Shown: positions 1-13,203 of the stretch, piece by piece
Position numbering within the stretch: the first letter of the stretch is position 1
Layout of the letters: each line of letters opens with the position of its first letter
Source of the DNA: Nymphaea colorata
Taxonomy: Eukaryota > Streptophyta > Magnoliopsida > Nymphaeales > Nymphaeaceae
DNA: 64,000 nt
Reading direction: 5' to 3'
Assembly (NCBI RefSeq): GCF_008831285.2
Contig: NC_045149.1
Span: forward strand, 6,377,500 to 6,441,499
Made by a program: the position numbers and the translations under genes
Notes under the pieces: generated by a model
Seen by the model: the letters and a program-made list of their open reading frames with translations, nothing else
The model's database searches: none
What the model was told of the DNA's origin: nothing

Positions 1-3000
1 GCATCACGATGCACCTCCTCGATTTTCTTAGGCCCCTCAACTTTTCTCCGCTGCTGCCATTTGTTCCTTCTAAGATCAATTGTATCTCTGAGCATGAATC
101 GTACTCTAGAAGATATCTTTTGGTTAACTGATAGTTTCTGCATCCTATCAAAATATGCATCCATGTGCTCCTTGGCTATAGGATGGTCAATTATAGCCCC
201 AATTGTGCTCATCAATTTGCATAAGGCTTCAAGATCTTCTTCATCAGGATCATCAAACTGGCCCAGCAACTTCTTTATGCATTCATGCATGATTCTCTCA
301 GTCAACATCTTTTTCTTATAAAGTTCACCAATTAGCCGAATGTTACCCAGCATCCGCCTGCGAGACTTAAGTCGTTGTTCCTCTCTTGCCTCTTCAGTTT
401 GTTTTGCTGCACCTTCCTCTTCACTTTTATCAGCTTCCGCTTGCTCCCTTTCCCCCCTCTCAAATTCCTCTTGACATTTGTTCAAAAGCAATCTTTTGAA
501 TGTGATCTTTTCATTATTCTCAACCATATCAGGCAAAGCCCCAGCAAGATGAAAACAGAAATCTGCATACATCTCACAGAAAGTTGGTTCCATCAAAGCT
601 TTATCAAAAATTTGAGAGATAACACCTCTAAGAGTAACAGCATTGTCTATGTCAACTTCTTTGACCTGCATAAATAACTTTTCAAAATTTTGTGGTGTTA
701 GCTTGTTAAGGATGCCTGTCAGTTGTCTCTGCTTGGCTACCTCCTTATCAGACACCTTGCCTACCTCATACCTTTTCTCAGCCTTATGCATGACCACCAT
801 TGCAGCAGGAGGAGCAGAAATCAAGCCCTTCTGAACAGAAGCAGCACGCTGCCACCTATCGGCATCAGCACTTAACCTTGTCATCCCACCAATAGGAGCT
901 GGAGGCTGCATGGAACCAGAAAGAACTCCACTGACATACTGACCTCCTGGCTGCCCACGTAGATTCTTCAAGACCCCCAAATTCCCCCCTTGGCTTGTTC
1001 GTCCACCAACTGCTACTCCATAAGCAAGATCCATCCGTGTAGATACAAATCCCACTTTACCCCACCTATCCTCCTCCACAAGGCCGCTTCCACGACGCTC
1101 CATGCGAGATCCACTTGGTTGCCTGTCGAACACCCTTCCACCACTTAAATGAAGTGTTTCACGTTTAACACCTGGGGAAACATTTACATGAACGCCAAGT
1201 ATGTAATCCGCTATATCTGCACCAATCTCAAATCCTGGAGGAAGCTCTTTATATTGCTCCGAAAAGGTCATGAGGAAGTCTCTGGTGTACCTTTTGTTGC
1301 CTACAGATTCACTGTCATGCTTTTCATGGTGCTTTCTGTTGTGCTTTTCTTCATTTTTTTCTGGTGCTTTCAAATTTGGACTGGAGATCTCAGCTGCTTC
1401 TTCCCAATCATCCAGTTCAGATTTGCTCTGACTGTCTTCCTCTTTTGCAGAAATGTTCTTATCTACATCACCAGAATGCATCAGCTTCCCATCAATCCCA
1501 GGACTTGAGACAGCAATTTCTACGATTGCAGACTCTTGTTTTTGTTCTGGTGTCTTATATGCCATATAAAGATCAGACGTTGTTCCAGCAGCATCTGCTT
1601 TAGAAAGTAATTCCTTCTTCTTCTTCCTCTTTCCAGAAATATTTTTTGCCTTGCTTTGCTCAGATAGTGTTTTATCCTTAGAGATTTGTAAAGAACTAGA
1701 ACCCACAGCACTGTTTATGCTAACTATGTCTCTAATTTCATGTTTCTGTCCCATTTCAGAAGACACCTGAAGCTCATCAGCAACTAACCCCTGATTTAAG
1801 GTGGCAGATTCTGCTGATGCAGCAGTTGCTCGATCACAAATCTTATCCTCTCCTTCAGTTTTCTTTCCAAATGTGCCCAAAGGAGAATGAGATGCAGAAG
1901 ACACTTCTCCAGCTTTGTAAGAATACGTTGCTCGATCACAAATGTTGTCCTCTACAAATTTCTTGCAACATATGTCCAGAGGAGAATAAGATGCAGAAGA
2001 CACTTCTCCAGTTTTGTGAGAATAGGAACAGGTATCTAGCGAGGTAATAGCAGAACCAGGCAAGGCTTTTTCATTAGTTACATTCCCAAGTCCTGTAGCT
2101 TCATGAGAATGGAGCGGAGGAGAATATGCTGATGTTCCTTCATTGTTTTCTTGCTCACGTTCTAAATAATTTGACATAACAGGAGTAAACGTTTCATCTA
2201 CTTTATCAACCAATGTCGCTTGCTCCAAAGAATCCATTTCACTGCTGTTATTGGAACATCCTGAACAAGGCATGTTTTCATATTTTTGACTCTCTGGTTC
2301 ACAGTAATCGGCTATTTTGCTTCTTTCAGCTTCCAACTGCAATGCCCCGTCAGGATCTTCTGAGGCATGAATATGCTCTTCCTTGTTCTCCGAGGATATA
2401 TCAAGTAAATTTTCTGAGACAGCTTTCCCTGATTCAGAGTCAACAGAACTTGATGGTTCCCCAGGCCCTTTATCTTCTATGCCAACAATATTTGGCAAAG
2501 TCTGACATGCAACTGCGCTGTCAGTCTTGACAACTTTTGGTTCTTCTGCTACTTCTTCCAATGCGACAGCAAAGTCCCCTAATGCAGCAGACAATAATTT
2601 GGGGTCCTTTATAGAAGCTTCAGCAACTTCAGAACTGCAAACCCCTGATCCAGAAGATGATGAAGGAAGTGAACTTGCAGTTGGAACCCCCTCTGATGGA
2701 ACTTGTACGGACTCGATCTTATTGGTACCATGTATTGGACTTGTATCATCAAGCTTCAATGGCCGGTTACCACCAGAATCACATGCTGCCAGCTGCAGCA
2801 GAACAAAGTCCACAAGTCATTAACAGTAGCTAAAGACAATAAAGAAAATCCTCAAAATAAACTATCAAAAGAGTAGAGTTTCATGAACATGAAGATACAT
2901 GTACCTGATTCTCAGGTTCAAGGTGATGCTGCTCTTTCTTATTCGACTTCTGCTGACACTTAAAAGAATCTGACTTTTTAAGAGGATCCCACTTTTGTCC

Positions 3001-6000
3001 CTCAGGTATAGTTACATGATCGACAGATTCCTCAGGTAAAATAACAGCAGTAGCTGATTTTCCTTGCAGCCCAGCAACAAAAGAAGGGGCAGAATGTTTA
3101 AGAGTAGCATGCAATGAATTAGAAACTGATGCTGCCCCATTAACAGACTTTGTCTGTTGAACATGGGGCTCAGGCTTAACATCACCAGGCACTATTGAAG
3201 AGGCAGTTGTAGAAGGAAGCTGCGCTAATATCTCTCCCATGGCAGAAGAAATTAGTCTAGCACCTTCCGTGCCCCTTTGAAAATGTGAGGATACAGATTC
3301 GTCATGACGTCTTGATGGCTTAACTGGTCCATCGTGAGTGACAGCAGTTCCTTTACTGATAGAGGAGGAGTGAAGGGATGTGGAAGAAGAGGTCCCAACC
3401 TTTTCTGAGACTGAAGACATAGGTGGCTTCACTGTTACCCGAACAGAAGCAGCTGGAGCTGCAACTTCCTCTAACTTCATCTGCCCTGAAGTAGTCTGCG
3501 CTGAGAGCCCAGACTTAGTTAGAGGTAAAGAAGCATTGTATGGAATAGGATTGACAACAGAGACCGTGCTTCCAACATGGCTAACCGGGAAGTTATATAT
3601 TGGGGCTGAAGATCCAGGAGCAATCTGAGTGTTATTTAAAGGTTGAGCAGCTTGACTGGGATAAAAGATTGAGGTAGCATATGAGTTAGATAGAATTGGT
3701 GAATAGTAAGCAATCTGATGAGGAGACGCATACGAAGGAATAGGCTGCTGTGGCTGATGAGCGACAGCTGCATGTGACCTGGCAATTTGTACACTCTGCC
3801 CTGAGGATGACGAACCCACAATTGAATCAGCTCTTTTATCCAGTTTTAGTTCTTCTCGAGTATCAGGATGAGTTATCTTGACTGCTTTCCGTGTTGTACT
3901 AAAATTGGCGCCAGCCTGCTGAGAAAACTGAGTGTCCATGCCAACGCCCAAGCCACTTAGTGGAGGTCCAATTTGATGAGTTTGGTAGCCCAGTCCTTGA
4001 TTCTGATGAATCATTGCTTGAGCCTGAAGTGGATGAGACTGTAAAGTGGAAATAAGGACTTGCTGCTGCACTTGAGCAGCATTACTAACAGAAATGGGCA
4101 ATGGCATTTGAATAGGACCACTGTGGGATTGGATTTGGGAACCTGGATTGCTAAATGGCATTGATACTTGACTTTGAGCAAAAGACATATGGGTAGATAA
4201 TCCAAGCTGAGGAACAACAGAAGATTTTGGTGCAGAAGCCTGTGGGGGCAATGGAGCCTGGAGAGTGGAATCCCTCTTTATCTGGGAAGATGTGTGAGTT
4301 TCACCAACATTGATGAAGTCAGTACTCAAGTCTTGTCGAGGTTGCTGCTTATGTTGCTGTGCTGCTTGCTGCAGTTGTTGTAGCTGCTCATGTTTCTGGT
4401 GTTGTTTAGCAGCAGCAGAAACGGAGATATGGCTAGGCTTCGCATCATGATGAGCCTAGAAAGACAAACAACAAATGGAGCTAAGATAGAAAAGCATTTT
4501 ACATATACAGTACTTACATGTCATTGTCACAAATACCATCCTCAGGAAAATATGGGACGAGTTTTTCTCTGGCAGCCAGGCATTTTTTGGCAAAAAATTT
4601 CTCTGGTAAATTTCAGAAAAATCTCGGCAAATTTTTTAAAAAAAAGAAAATTTAAAAAAAATAAATGAGTAACTAATGATTGCAAAAAAGTGAAAAGATC
4701 ACGAATTTTCATTTTTGCCTAGATTTTCAAAATTTCACAAGATTTGACCATGTTTTTGTTTTATGTTTTTCTCATAAATCTCGCGAGATTTTCGAAAATC
4801 TCACAATATCAGCAATGGTGATATATATATACATACATATGTATGCATGTGTGTGTTTATATGTGTGTGTGCATGTATATGTATACATATATGTAGAGAG
4901 AAAGAGGGGAGAGAGAGATAAACAGACCTGAGCACAATTTTGTTCATCCAAATTTGGTGGTGCAGAACTGGTACGGGCAGGAAACTGCACTTTCAAAGGC
5001 ATATGAAATGTGTGAATTTTAGTAACAAAAAGAAGTTTGAAAAGCTAGGAAAGACAAATGCAACTGCATGTATGACTGTATCAGAAGGAACGGGTAAAAA
5101 GTCTGTGACAAAATAAAGCATAAGCAAAGACCTGCAGCCCATTCATGAACCCTGGACTTATGGAACCAAATTGAAGAGGGAAACCCTTTGAAACATCTTC
5201 TGTTGCAACACAAAATACAATTCTTCAATTAGTTATTTCACATTTTAAGGGAACCCAAAAATCTGCAGAAATAAATGGCAAATATATGTGGGTCTGAGAA
5301 AAAAAAAGAACTGTATACAACTGCTATCACAGTTCTATAATAAAAAAGATTCAAAACTTTATTGCATATAATTAGGCATAAAGGCTCCTAACCATCACAA
5401 CTTGAAAAGAAAAAACGAGCATAACTCATCCATTCCAAAAAATATACATTAGACAAGAGAGAAAAGGCACTCAAACAGACAACACACTAAAATCAAGATG
5501 AGAAGTAAGAGAAACCAAATGGTGATGAATAGAAAGAGTAAACCATCACTGAAAAATGATTCAGAAGCAAAACATGAAGATGCTCTAGTACAGTCACAAA
5601 GATATATGTGAGCATGGTTACATGGACACATCAATTGGGTGTTAAGTGCTTGCTCATAGTGCCACGTGCACTAGAACATTACCCAGTCCATTACATGACA
5701 AAGATCATAACATAAACACAGATAAAGTAATCATTATGTCCCAGACAAAGTATGTTCCAGACAGATCCAGGCACCTCAGAAACTGTACTGCAACATGTTA
5801 TGAGTCTTATGACTTAATTCAAACACATAGATCCGCTAATTGTTGTTTGTTACGAATTGTGCTTTCATCTCAACAAAAAAATGAACTTTGACTATCAAAT
5901 GTTTCAAGTTAATCAGTTAATTTGTCGCCTGCTTAAAAGCAAATATATGCATAAAAATTGACAATTCTAACATATTTTCTCTACTAAGGTTTTTCTTTCT

Positions 6001-9000
6001 ACCCAAAAATCAATGGTTAAAGGGAATCAAATTTTGGACGACATTTAAAAGACACAAAGAAAGAGATTATTTGAATAGTTTTTATCATACTGCACATATC
6101 CATCATCCGCATTATTGGATTGGGTCAAAACAACTCAAATTCCAAAGTTTCATCTAGATCATAAGTACAAAACATTTAACATCCACATACACACACACAT
6201 ACTTTTACATATATTTAATTGGAAAAGCTTTATTTTATCAAATTAATTTTCGAATTAGACTAAAGTAACCTTAATATAAAGAAATATATACAAATGTAGA
6301 CAAATAATGCTATTAAACAGTTAATTATATAATAAATTTTAAATTAGCATTTTGTCATTCTTGCTTGTACAATCTGTTATTTCTCTTTTCTCTATAAAAC
6401 CATTATATAGTCGTACCCAAGTGTCCAGATTTTTAAGGCTTGCATTGGATTAAAGTTCTCCTTACCAAAGGGCCAAACTCTCAAAGCTCATGATGCCGTT
6501 CAACTAAGGCCCATGACCTATTTATAAGCATTGTTTGGGTCAGACCTAATAAGACCCAATCCATATCCTAGATCTGATTACTAACTGTATATAGTTACTT
6601 TTGATGTGACAGCCTGTAATAGTTTCAACTTAATCAAATGGCTCAAAGTGATTATCATGAGTACTCATATTTTTATGGTTCTCATATCTCAGGGATTAGG
6701 GTTTGAGTGGGTAAATTTAGGGGTTTTATCAGGGTGCCTTGCTCTTGTAACCAGCATTGTGAGCGGAGGCTAACAAGTGGTATTAGAGCCATAAAGCAGC
6801 AGAGGTCGTAGAGGAAGATCATCCAGGGCCCCCTTCAGCCACGGCCCATGGGATGACCTTCCTGAAGGCTACATACTCCTAGAGCTGGGGTCTGAGGTTT
6901 ATGGAGTGCCAAGCCCCGGGTCTTGGAGCCCTAATCAGCCTAAGAGGTACGAAGACTACATCAGCAACCTCATGCGTTTCAGGTTGTGGCTACGACAACA
7001 ACTCTTTCTCTATTTTGGCAAGGAATGCTATCGAGAGTTATGTTGTCTTAAGGGAGTTCGATCTTGGCCAATATGGCCAGAAGCAGAGCCATCATCGCTA
7101 GAGATAGAAGAGCAGTTTGAAAGGTAGGATGATGGCTATTGGTGGTTGGGGGTGAAACCAGAAGTCGAAGGGAGTCGATTGCAATTCCTAGGACCATGTT
7201 GGGCTGCTGGTACACCCGATCTGGCAAAGGAAACAACGCTGCAAGTGGTCGACCGAGTCTTGAGGCAATAAGAAGAATGTGAACAGTAACGAAAGAAGAA
7301 AGCAAGACCACTAAGCAAGATTGCCATGGACGTGAAAAGGGGGTTGAGGAAGATTCAAACCTTATGAAGAATGAAAATCAAGGAGACAACAACCTTGAGA
7401 GAGACCCAGGTCAGGGAGAATGCCAAGAAGGAATTCGAGGGGAGAGGGGCAAAGGAGAAGAGACGGACGAGTTTCTTGAGAAAACACAGAAGGTTGTTCA
7501 AGCCTATACTACATCGAGTCAAGACGGCAGGCTCAAACATAGTGAGAAAGAAAAGCCATCTAGGTGGATGGCCAAGGAGAAGGTTGTTTTTTTTATCAGA
7601 AAAGAGGGTGTTGAGAGAGTTGCTCTTCTGGTAGGAGGTGTCCCTCCATTTTGATCACTGTTGGAGGAAGCAACCATGGAAATCGACGAGTGCCCTAGGG
7701 TTCTGGAGGGTAGATCATCAAAAAATGGAGGGCACGCGAGGCAAGTTAGGAAGCCCCCATGGCAGCAGGAGGAGATTACAATGACAGAGCCCGACTCTAG
7801 GCCAAACCCTACATTCCTAGGTGACATACGAATCTCACCCTTGTGTAATGTTAGATGTGCTCCTTCCCCTATACTGGGTCTTCAACACTTTCCCTCCTTA
7901 AACCATCAATCCTGGCTCTCCACATCTACTGTCACCCACACAAGTTGGGCCACCACCGCTGCACTCACTCCTGCACCTGCGTTGGCTACAGCTGCTGCAG
8001 ATGGCTCACGAAATCCAAGCCACACCGTGGCAGTTTCGGCAGTGCTCTAGGTGCTCTCCAGGGTGGTCATGTAGAGGGCACGGGTAGGGATGGTCCCCAT
8101 GAGGAACGTGTCGAAGTCTCTGTAGAGACCACTCAGACCAGTGAGGCCCTCGAGGTTCAGGAGCCTGACATAGGAGAGCTGCGTAGAGGTGTAACCTTGC
8201 TGTTGTGTCTTGAGGACCATAACCGGGTAAAGCGTCGTCGAGATCCGAACTGTTCTCGACCTCAACCTCCCCATCCTCTATTACCATCTTCTGGCAGTTG
8301 AAGGTATTTCTACTTGTGTCGAATCCCCCTTCGGAGTTCCAACTATCATGCACTTTTCCTTTAGGCCACAGACCACGGGGACCTTAGATGGCCAAGCTAC
8401 TCTATCAACTCTCATTGGATGTCGTCATCTTAGACCTTGTGGATCCCACCTCTCGCCGACTCAACATTCATCGATGGCAACCGAAGGTTCCAAATTGAAG
8501 ATCACCCACAAAGCAGTAGAGTTGCAGCCACCTACAACAAATTGGTTGTATCGGGAGAAACTAACTCATCCCTTACTAAAGTACAAGAGGAATTTTGGAA
8601 GCCACACCTTGAGGAGAAGGTGTTTCTCGAAAGGGAGAGTATTGTTAGTAATCAGATCTAGGATATGAATTGGGTCTTATTAGCTCTGACATACTTATAG
8701 ATAGGTCGTGGACCTTAGTTGAGCCACATCACGAGTTTTGAGTGTTTGGCCCTCTGGTGAGGGAGAACCTTAATCGGGGATTAGGGTTTGAGTGGGTGAG
8801 TTTAGGGGTTTTAACACATTGCTATATAGACAAGGTGCTAGATATCATTTACCTTCTTGAAAGCTACTTTTGATGTAGTGAACATGTGATCAATTTGATT
8901 GTGTCTCACAAACAGCTTTTAGAGTTGTTATATCTCCTAGTTTACATATCTTACATCACAAAGACTCTTTTGCTTGATTCTGTCACATATTTCGCAACAC

Positions 9001-12000
9001 TGGACACACATAAGGATATAGATACAGTCAAGGAAGTATATTTCATAGGAAATTGAACTTGGTTAAGTTTGATCAAGTCTAATCTTGTTCAGAAAGTGAT
9101 GATATTATGATAACTTTTCTTTTTAAGGCAGCTTTTGAATGCCTTGTTATTTTTGCAAATAACTTTTATAGTATAAATGTATGTTATTTGTTTTTCACTT
9201 TGTTGTATGCAAATGTGTTTGTAGTTGTGAAATGTGAAGAACAGGGTTCTTTAATCAATTTAAATTACTAATTATGCTACTTATCTTGATTAATAATTAG
9301 TTAATAACGACAAACTGATTAACACTTTCTATAATTTCTGAGTTCATTGACTATTATGCAACATCTTGAAAGCATCAAAGGTATTTTTCAGATATTATCA
9401 ATAGCAAACTGTTTGACAATAAAATATGTATATAGAGAGAAGAGAGATTGGTGGCTCCTAGAAACTGGACATCACAGATAGATTCAGACACCTAGAAAGA
9501 CATACTTCAACATGGTGGTTGACTTAATCCAAACACATGTATCTGTTCATCATTGCTTGTGAACTGGAAGTCATGCTCTAGTTTGAAACCTTGAACAAAG
9601 TTTAGACTTTAGAGAGAAAACTTGACCCATTGAGTTTCAGGTGCCATAGATGCCATTGACTTTTTTAATGTTCAAAAAGCACATCTAGGCATGAAAAATT
9701 GCCTAATTTGACATATTTTTTCTATTAAATCAATCATAGGACCATCATTAATAGGTTAAACAAATAATAAAATATCAACAGAAATATGAAATATCGTTTG
9801 AATCTAGATGATATGCTTGTTAGTGACATTTGGGTGTGGGTGATGTAACATGCCCCAAAACTTTGTTGCTGCGGATGAGAATGCTCTACAACCATAGATA
9901 CACTCAAAGATAGTCACAGAAAACGCGTTTTTTTCGAAAAAAAAAATGTGATAACTTAATTGGCCGTTTAAAACTGTAAAAAAATGCGTTTTTTTGAAAA
10001 AAAAAAAGTTAAACTAAAAAAATGCATTTTAACTCGTTTTTAACGCATTTTTTTCCACTTTTTTCAATTTTTCAGTTTTTTTTCATTTTCTATTTTTTTT
10101 TGTTTCAAATGTATTTATTTTTTTATGTTTGTGTTATTAATTTCTCACTTATTTTATTTTTTCCTCATTTTTAGTTTTTTAAAATTTTTAAAAATTTACC
10201 GTATTTTTCCTTTTTTTTCAAGCTCGCCGTATTATACCCGAGAAAAACCTCGTCGTTCAAACATACAAAATGCATGTACTGTTTCATACTTCCAAATTAC
10301 CCATTAAACAGAAATTCCGTGGTGATAGGTTCTTGCACAAAAATAAATAATTTTTTATCACTATTCAACACATGCAAACATAACTAAGTTGAAATTGAAC
10401 TCAAAATCATCAACGTGATGGTCAAAAAATTATCCTATTTATAAGCATGAACAATCAATTAACCAAAACAGTCAAACAAGAAAGAAACATACTAATGCAA
10501 AAGCAAAGCAAAATTTTGGAAGTAATACATGGCAAAATAATGACATATCAATTGTTCCTGGGAATGAGCTAATGGACTTTATCACTCATTCAATAAGAGC
10601 CAGGGCAGTCAAATTTGAGCTTGACATGCACCTAAATGTAGACAGATTTAGGACAACTGGTAGCACCCAATGAGATTGAGTGGTAATTTGGGAAGTCAGA
10701 GCTGCAACTGCTTCTGCACAAGCATCCAATTGATGTAGTTTCAGCAACCTCCATAAAGGACATGTTATCTGCCAATTAAGGCTAAAAGAATGGGGATCAG
10801 GTCTGTGCAGCCTGACAGACTGCCATGTGGTTATACCAAATCCGTAAAAAAAAATAAGTACCGTGATTATCATACAAGTGCTAGTCCATTAGAGATCAGG
10901 ATTAGACAGATTGAGCTAGTTATCTTCCATATTACTCAGACCAAAGTCTACTTATCTCAAAGGAGGGACTCAGGGATGAAGCTAATTCCTATGTAATGAC
11001 TAATCATGATTGGGTCTACCATCAATTGTATCAGGAAGTACAACACTGATATGCTCAAGAAGTAGCCTCTCTTAATCAATCATGGTGTCCTACTGAGCTG
11101 TGGCCATGCTCAATATTAACTGTCTACCCTCGGCTATTCTCAAAGGAAGTACCTAAAATAAAAAATAAAAAAAAAGGGAATAAAGAATAAAGATGCATAT
11201 ATGGGCGCTTTATGTGTGAAAATTTGCAATAGAACTATGGTACCAAATATGACGATACTTTTTCCTAAAAAACAAAGCCTTTAGAAACGGGAGGATAAAA
11301 AGAACCTGGTTGTGTTGCCACAGGCGCTGACCCTGATGATCCAATACTGGAGTTGGATGAAGGAGGCCGAGGTAGAGTTGATGTACCCTTAGGAAGACGA
11401 TGATTAAACTGTCTTGTGGCATCCACACTTGCAGCTCCAGAGGACCCTGCAATAGTGCAATGACACTGTTGTAATCAAGCACTACGACATGACTAAGATT
11501 AAAAGAAGCATTTGAGATATTGTGTTATCCTACTCATACAAAACTAACGCCTCTGGCTTCCTTTCATCACAATATGAAGAAGAAGAATATCTGCTTAAGA
11601 TTTACAATTGCAAAAGAACATACCAGGTAAAGAAGCCATAACTGGCTGGTTATGTGGCAATGTGCCATTTGGTATTCCATCATTTAGGACTTCAGGGTTT
11701 GCTGCATTACTTCTCAGCCTTGATTGGCCTCCCTGCCCATTATTCTTCCTGAAACTACAAACATGATATTTTTCTTAAGAAACCAAATAAGAAATCAACT
11801 AACAGGTTTAAGTTAAAAAAAAATGCATGAAGGAGTCCAGCTAGACCATACAACACATTCTTAATAAGAAGGCAAATAAATGACAAGAGGGAGAATATAG
11901 GAACCTAAACAAAATTGTCATTCAATCCCAACATTTACAGTTAAGAATCAAGAAGGTGGAGCCCAAGTATTTAAGGGGTGATATCTTGGCCATGAGAAGT

Positions 12001-13203
12001 CCAATGGACAATGTATATTACTAGAAGATTTTATATGTCTTATGAAGAAGAAGAAGAAGAAGGAAAAAAAATAGAATATCTGGTTCAGAAATGTAATTAA
12101 AAGATTTCCAATTTGAAGGAGATGACAATGCTCCTGCTTACCAATATACAACAAAATTTGTCTAAATTATTTTGCATATTCTGACAGCAAGCAAGCAACC
12201 TGGAGAAGTGAACAACTCCAATTGTAACAGACTATACATATTGTAATGAAATATCCATTATTCTTTCCAACTGAAGCGACAACAGTCCCGCAAGATCAAT
12301 CATATGACCAATCACTGCAAAGCTAATGTCTTTCACTGCACCAATAACAATTCATTTCTTCGGCAACAAAAATGAATCAGCCTTACAATTCAATGCTTGC
12401 GTGTACGCTTCATGAACATGCACTCAGAAACAAATGAACAAGACCAGGAATCCACCTTGGTAACAAACGCACACTTTCAGATGTCGCATGCAAACTCGTT
12501 CACTAGCTAATAATTGCCACAGAAATAATTATCTCCCTTATGGTAGAACAGATATCACAAACCAACCACTTCAACCATCAGACTTAGTCTCACCGATTTA
12601 ACACGATACACCAGTAATAACAAAAATTTCAAAATCACATCCAAGTACAATGAAAATCTTTCCATCACCGTCCACCATGAACGAGTGCAACTGTCACAAA
12701 CCCATTAGAAAATATCTGAAATGTGAGTTCTTTCTCACATTGCTTTTCACGTTATTTTACCTACTCCGTGATTTTTTTCCAACATGAGATTAACTTGCAG
12801 GTTTAATCAGTCTCGCTCGCTGGTGAACGTGATTGTAACGTTTTAGATATTTTTTCACGAAATAACAGAAGCAAATTCCAAACAAAATGACCTCTGAACA
12901 AACTAAGCAACCGTTTTCTCAACCTAACCTTAACGAAGCAAACCCTCAAATTCTCGTCAAATTCAAACCCTTGAGCAACTAACTGAAGGTGAAGAAAATA
13001 AGCAAGACGGAGAGAGAAAACCTCCTGTGGGAGTTTGAAGCCTGTGACGAAGACGAAAGGGCGCTAAAGGTGCCCGCGCCACCGGCGCCGCCCTTTCCGC
13101 TGCCCGCGTTATGAGAGCTCCTGTGGTGCGCAGGTCCACCAGATCTTCCGGATTTCCTTGTGTGTGGTTCGCCTTTTTCAACCCTGGGTTGATTGAGGGA
13201 CAT
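1..13203 (-). CDS. EIF4G: Eukaryotic translation initiation factor 4G (eIF4G), 3'-incomplete
   Basis: Scaffold of the cap-binding complex eIF4F in the cytoplasm; it joins eIF4E, eIF4A, PABP and eIF3. Seven coding exons with GT-AG borders keep one frame: 13203-13022, 11754-11624, 11446-11306, 5199-5132, 4984-4928, 4455-2905 and 2792-1. They encode about 1640 residues before the window ends. The start gives MSLNQPRVEKG followed by KSGRSGG, as in plant eIF4G. Exons 4-5 carry FGSISPGFMNG and PARTSSAPPNLDEQ; exon 6 carries KITHPDTREELKLDKR. An eIF4E-binding motif YTRDFLM (Y-x4-L-hydrophobic) lies near 1286, and the MIF4G domain (KLTPQNFEKLF, ISQIFDKALMEPTFCEMYA) runs from about 710 to the edge. 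The rest of MIF4G and the MA3 domain lie outside. The long N-terminus argues against eIFiso4G. Family assignment is very secure; exon borders are read by eye. Confidence 0.95.
1825..2028 (-). repeat. In-frame 102-base tandem duplication inside eIF4G exon 7
   Basis: Two adjacent units of 102 bases (1825-1926 and 1927-2028) each encode 34 residues. Both contain a GEVSSAS(Y/H)SPL core and end in ICDRAT. They lie in the poorly conserved acidic linker before the eIF4E-binding motif. The units differ at several sites, so the duplication is not brand new. Confidence 0.85.
5750..6010. repeat. Diverged intron duplication, left copy
   Basis: This segment aligns by eye with 9455-9750. Shared landmarks include the stretch around 'acttaattcaaacacat' and its counterpart 'acttaatccaaacacat', and a downstream 'acatattttctctatta'-like motif. 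The two copies flank the LTR element. Many substitutions and indels indicate an old event. Confidence 0.5.
6448..6594 (-). repeat. Inverted copy of the first ~135 bases of the intronic LTR
   Basis: Read on the minus strand, this stretch matches the start of the 3' LTR at 8643-8776, for example AATCAGATCTAGGATATG followed by TTGGGTCTTATTAG. It sits where the beginning of the 5' LTR should be, but in reverse. About 100 bases of unrelated sequence separate it from the correctly oriented LTR end at 6693. Confidence 0.7.
8643..8815 (+). repeat. 3' LTR of the intronic element
   Basis: About 173 bases, starting TGTTAG and ending TTAACA, directly after the polypurine tract ending near 8640. The distal portion (GGGATTAGGGTTTGAGTGGG) repeats at 6693 in the 5' LTR remnant. 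Confidence 0.7.
9455..9750. repeat. Diverged intron duplication, right copy
   Basis: Counterpart of 5750-6010; see that entry. Together they suggest that an ancestral intron segment was duplicated, or that an older element pair brackets the LTR relic. Confidence 0.5.
9925..10220. repeat. A/T homopolymer-rich tract with repeated TGCGTTTTTTT motifs
   Basis: Near-palindromic runs of seven or more A or T around GCG or GC centres recur (acgcgttttttt, atgcgttttttt, acgcattttttt). The tract lies inside an eIF4G intron and has no coding content. It is probably a degenerate repeat or low-complexity DNA. Confidence 0.6.
11755..13021 (-). other. eIF4G intron 1
   Basis: A 1267-base intron between coding exons 1 and 2. 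It contains only a short GAA run at about 12040-12065 and otherwise unremarkable AT-rich DNA. Confidence 0.75.

Larger units (their letters stand above)
6448..8815 (+). mobile_element. Rearranged non-autonomous LTR retrotransposon in eIF4G intron
   Basis: The element is on the plus strand, antisense to the host gene. A primer-binding site of the tRNA-Met type, TGGTATTAGAGCCA, sits at 6778-6791, two bases after an LTR-like CTAACA end. The 3' LTR is 8643-8815 (TGTTAG to TTAACA), directly preceded by the purine tract GAAAGGGAGAG. The end of the 5' LTR (about 6693-6775) matches the 3' LTR but has some 44 extra bases. The 1.85 kb interior has only broken reading frames and no recognisable reverse transcriptase or integrase, so it would have moved, if at all, with proteins supplied by another element. 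The short LTR and non-coding interior fit a TRIM- or LARD-like relic. Confidence 0.7.
5200..11305 (-). other. 6.1 kb intron of eIF4G
   Basis: Intron between coding exons 3 and 4. It holds a rearranged LTR element (6448-8815), a diverged internal duplication on either side of that element, and an A/T-rich palindromic tract near 10 kb. No other exon-like coding block was recognised. The splice ends are intact, so the insertions appear to be tolerated. Confidence 0.8.

Noticed and set aside
2213-2823. Plus-strand open frames opposite eIF4G exon 7
   Set aside because: Shadows of the eIF4G reading frame, which is continuous and conserved on the minus strand.
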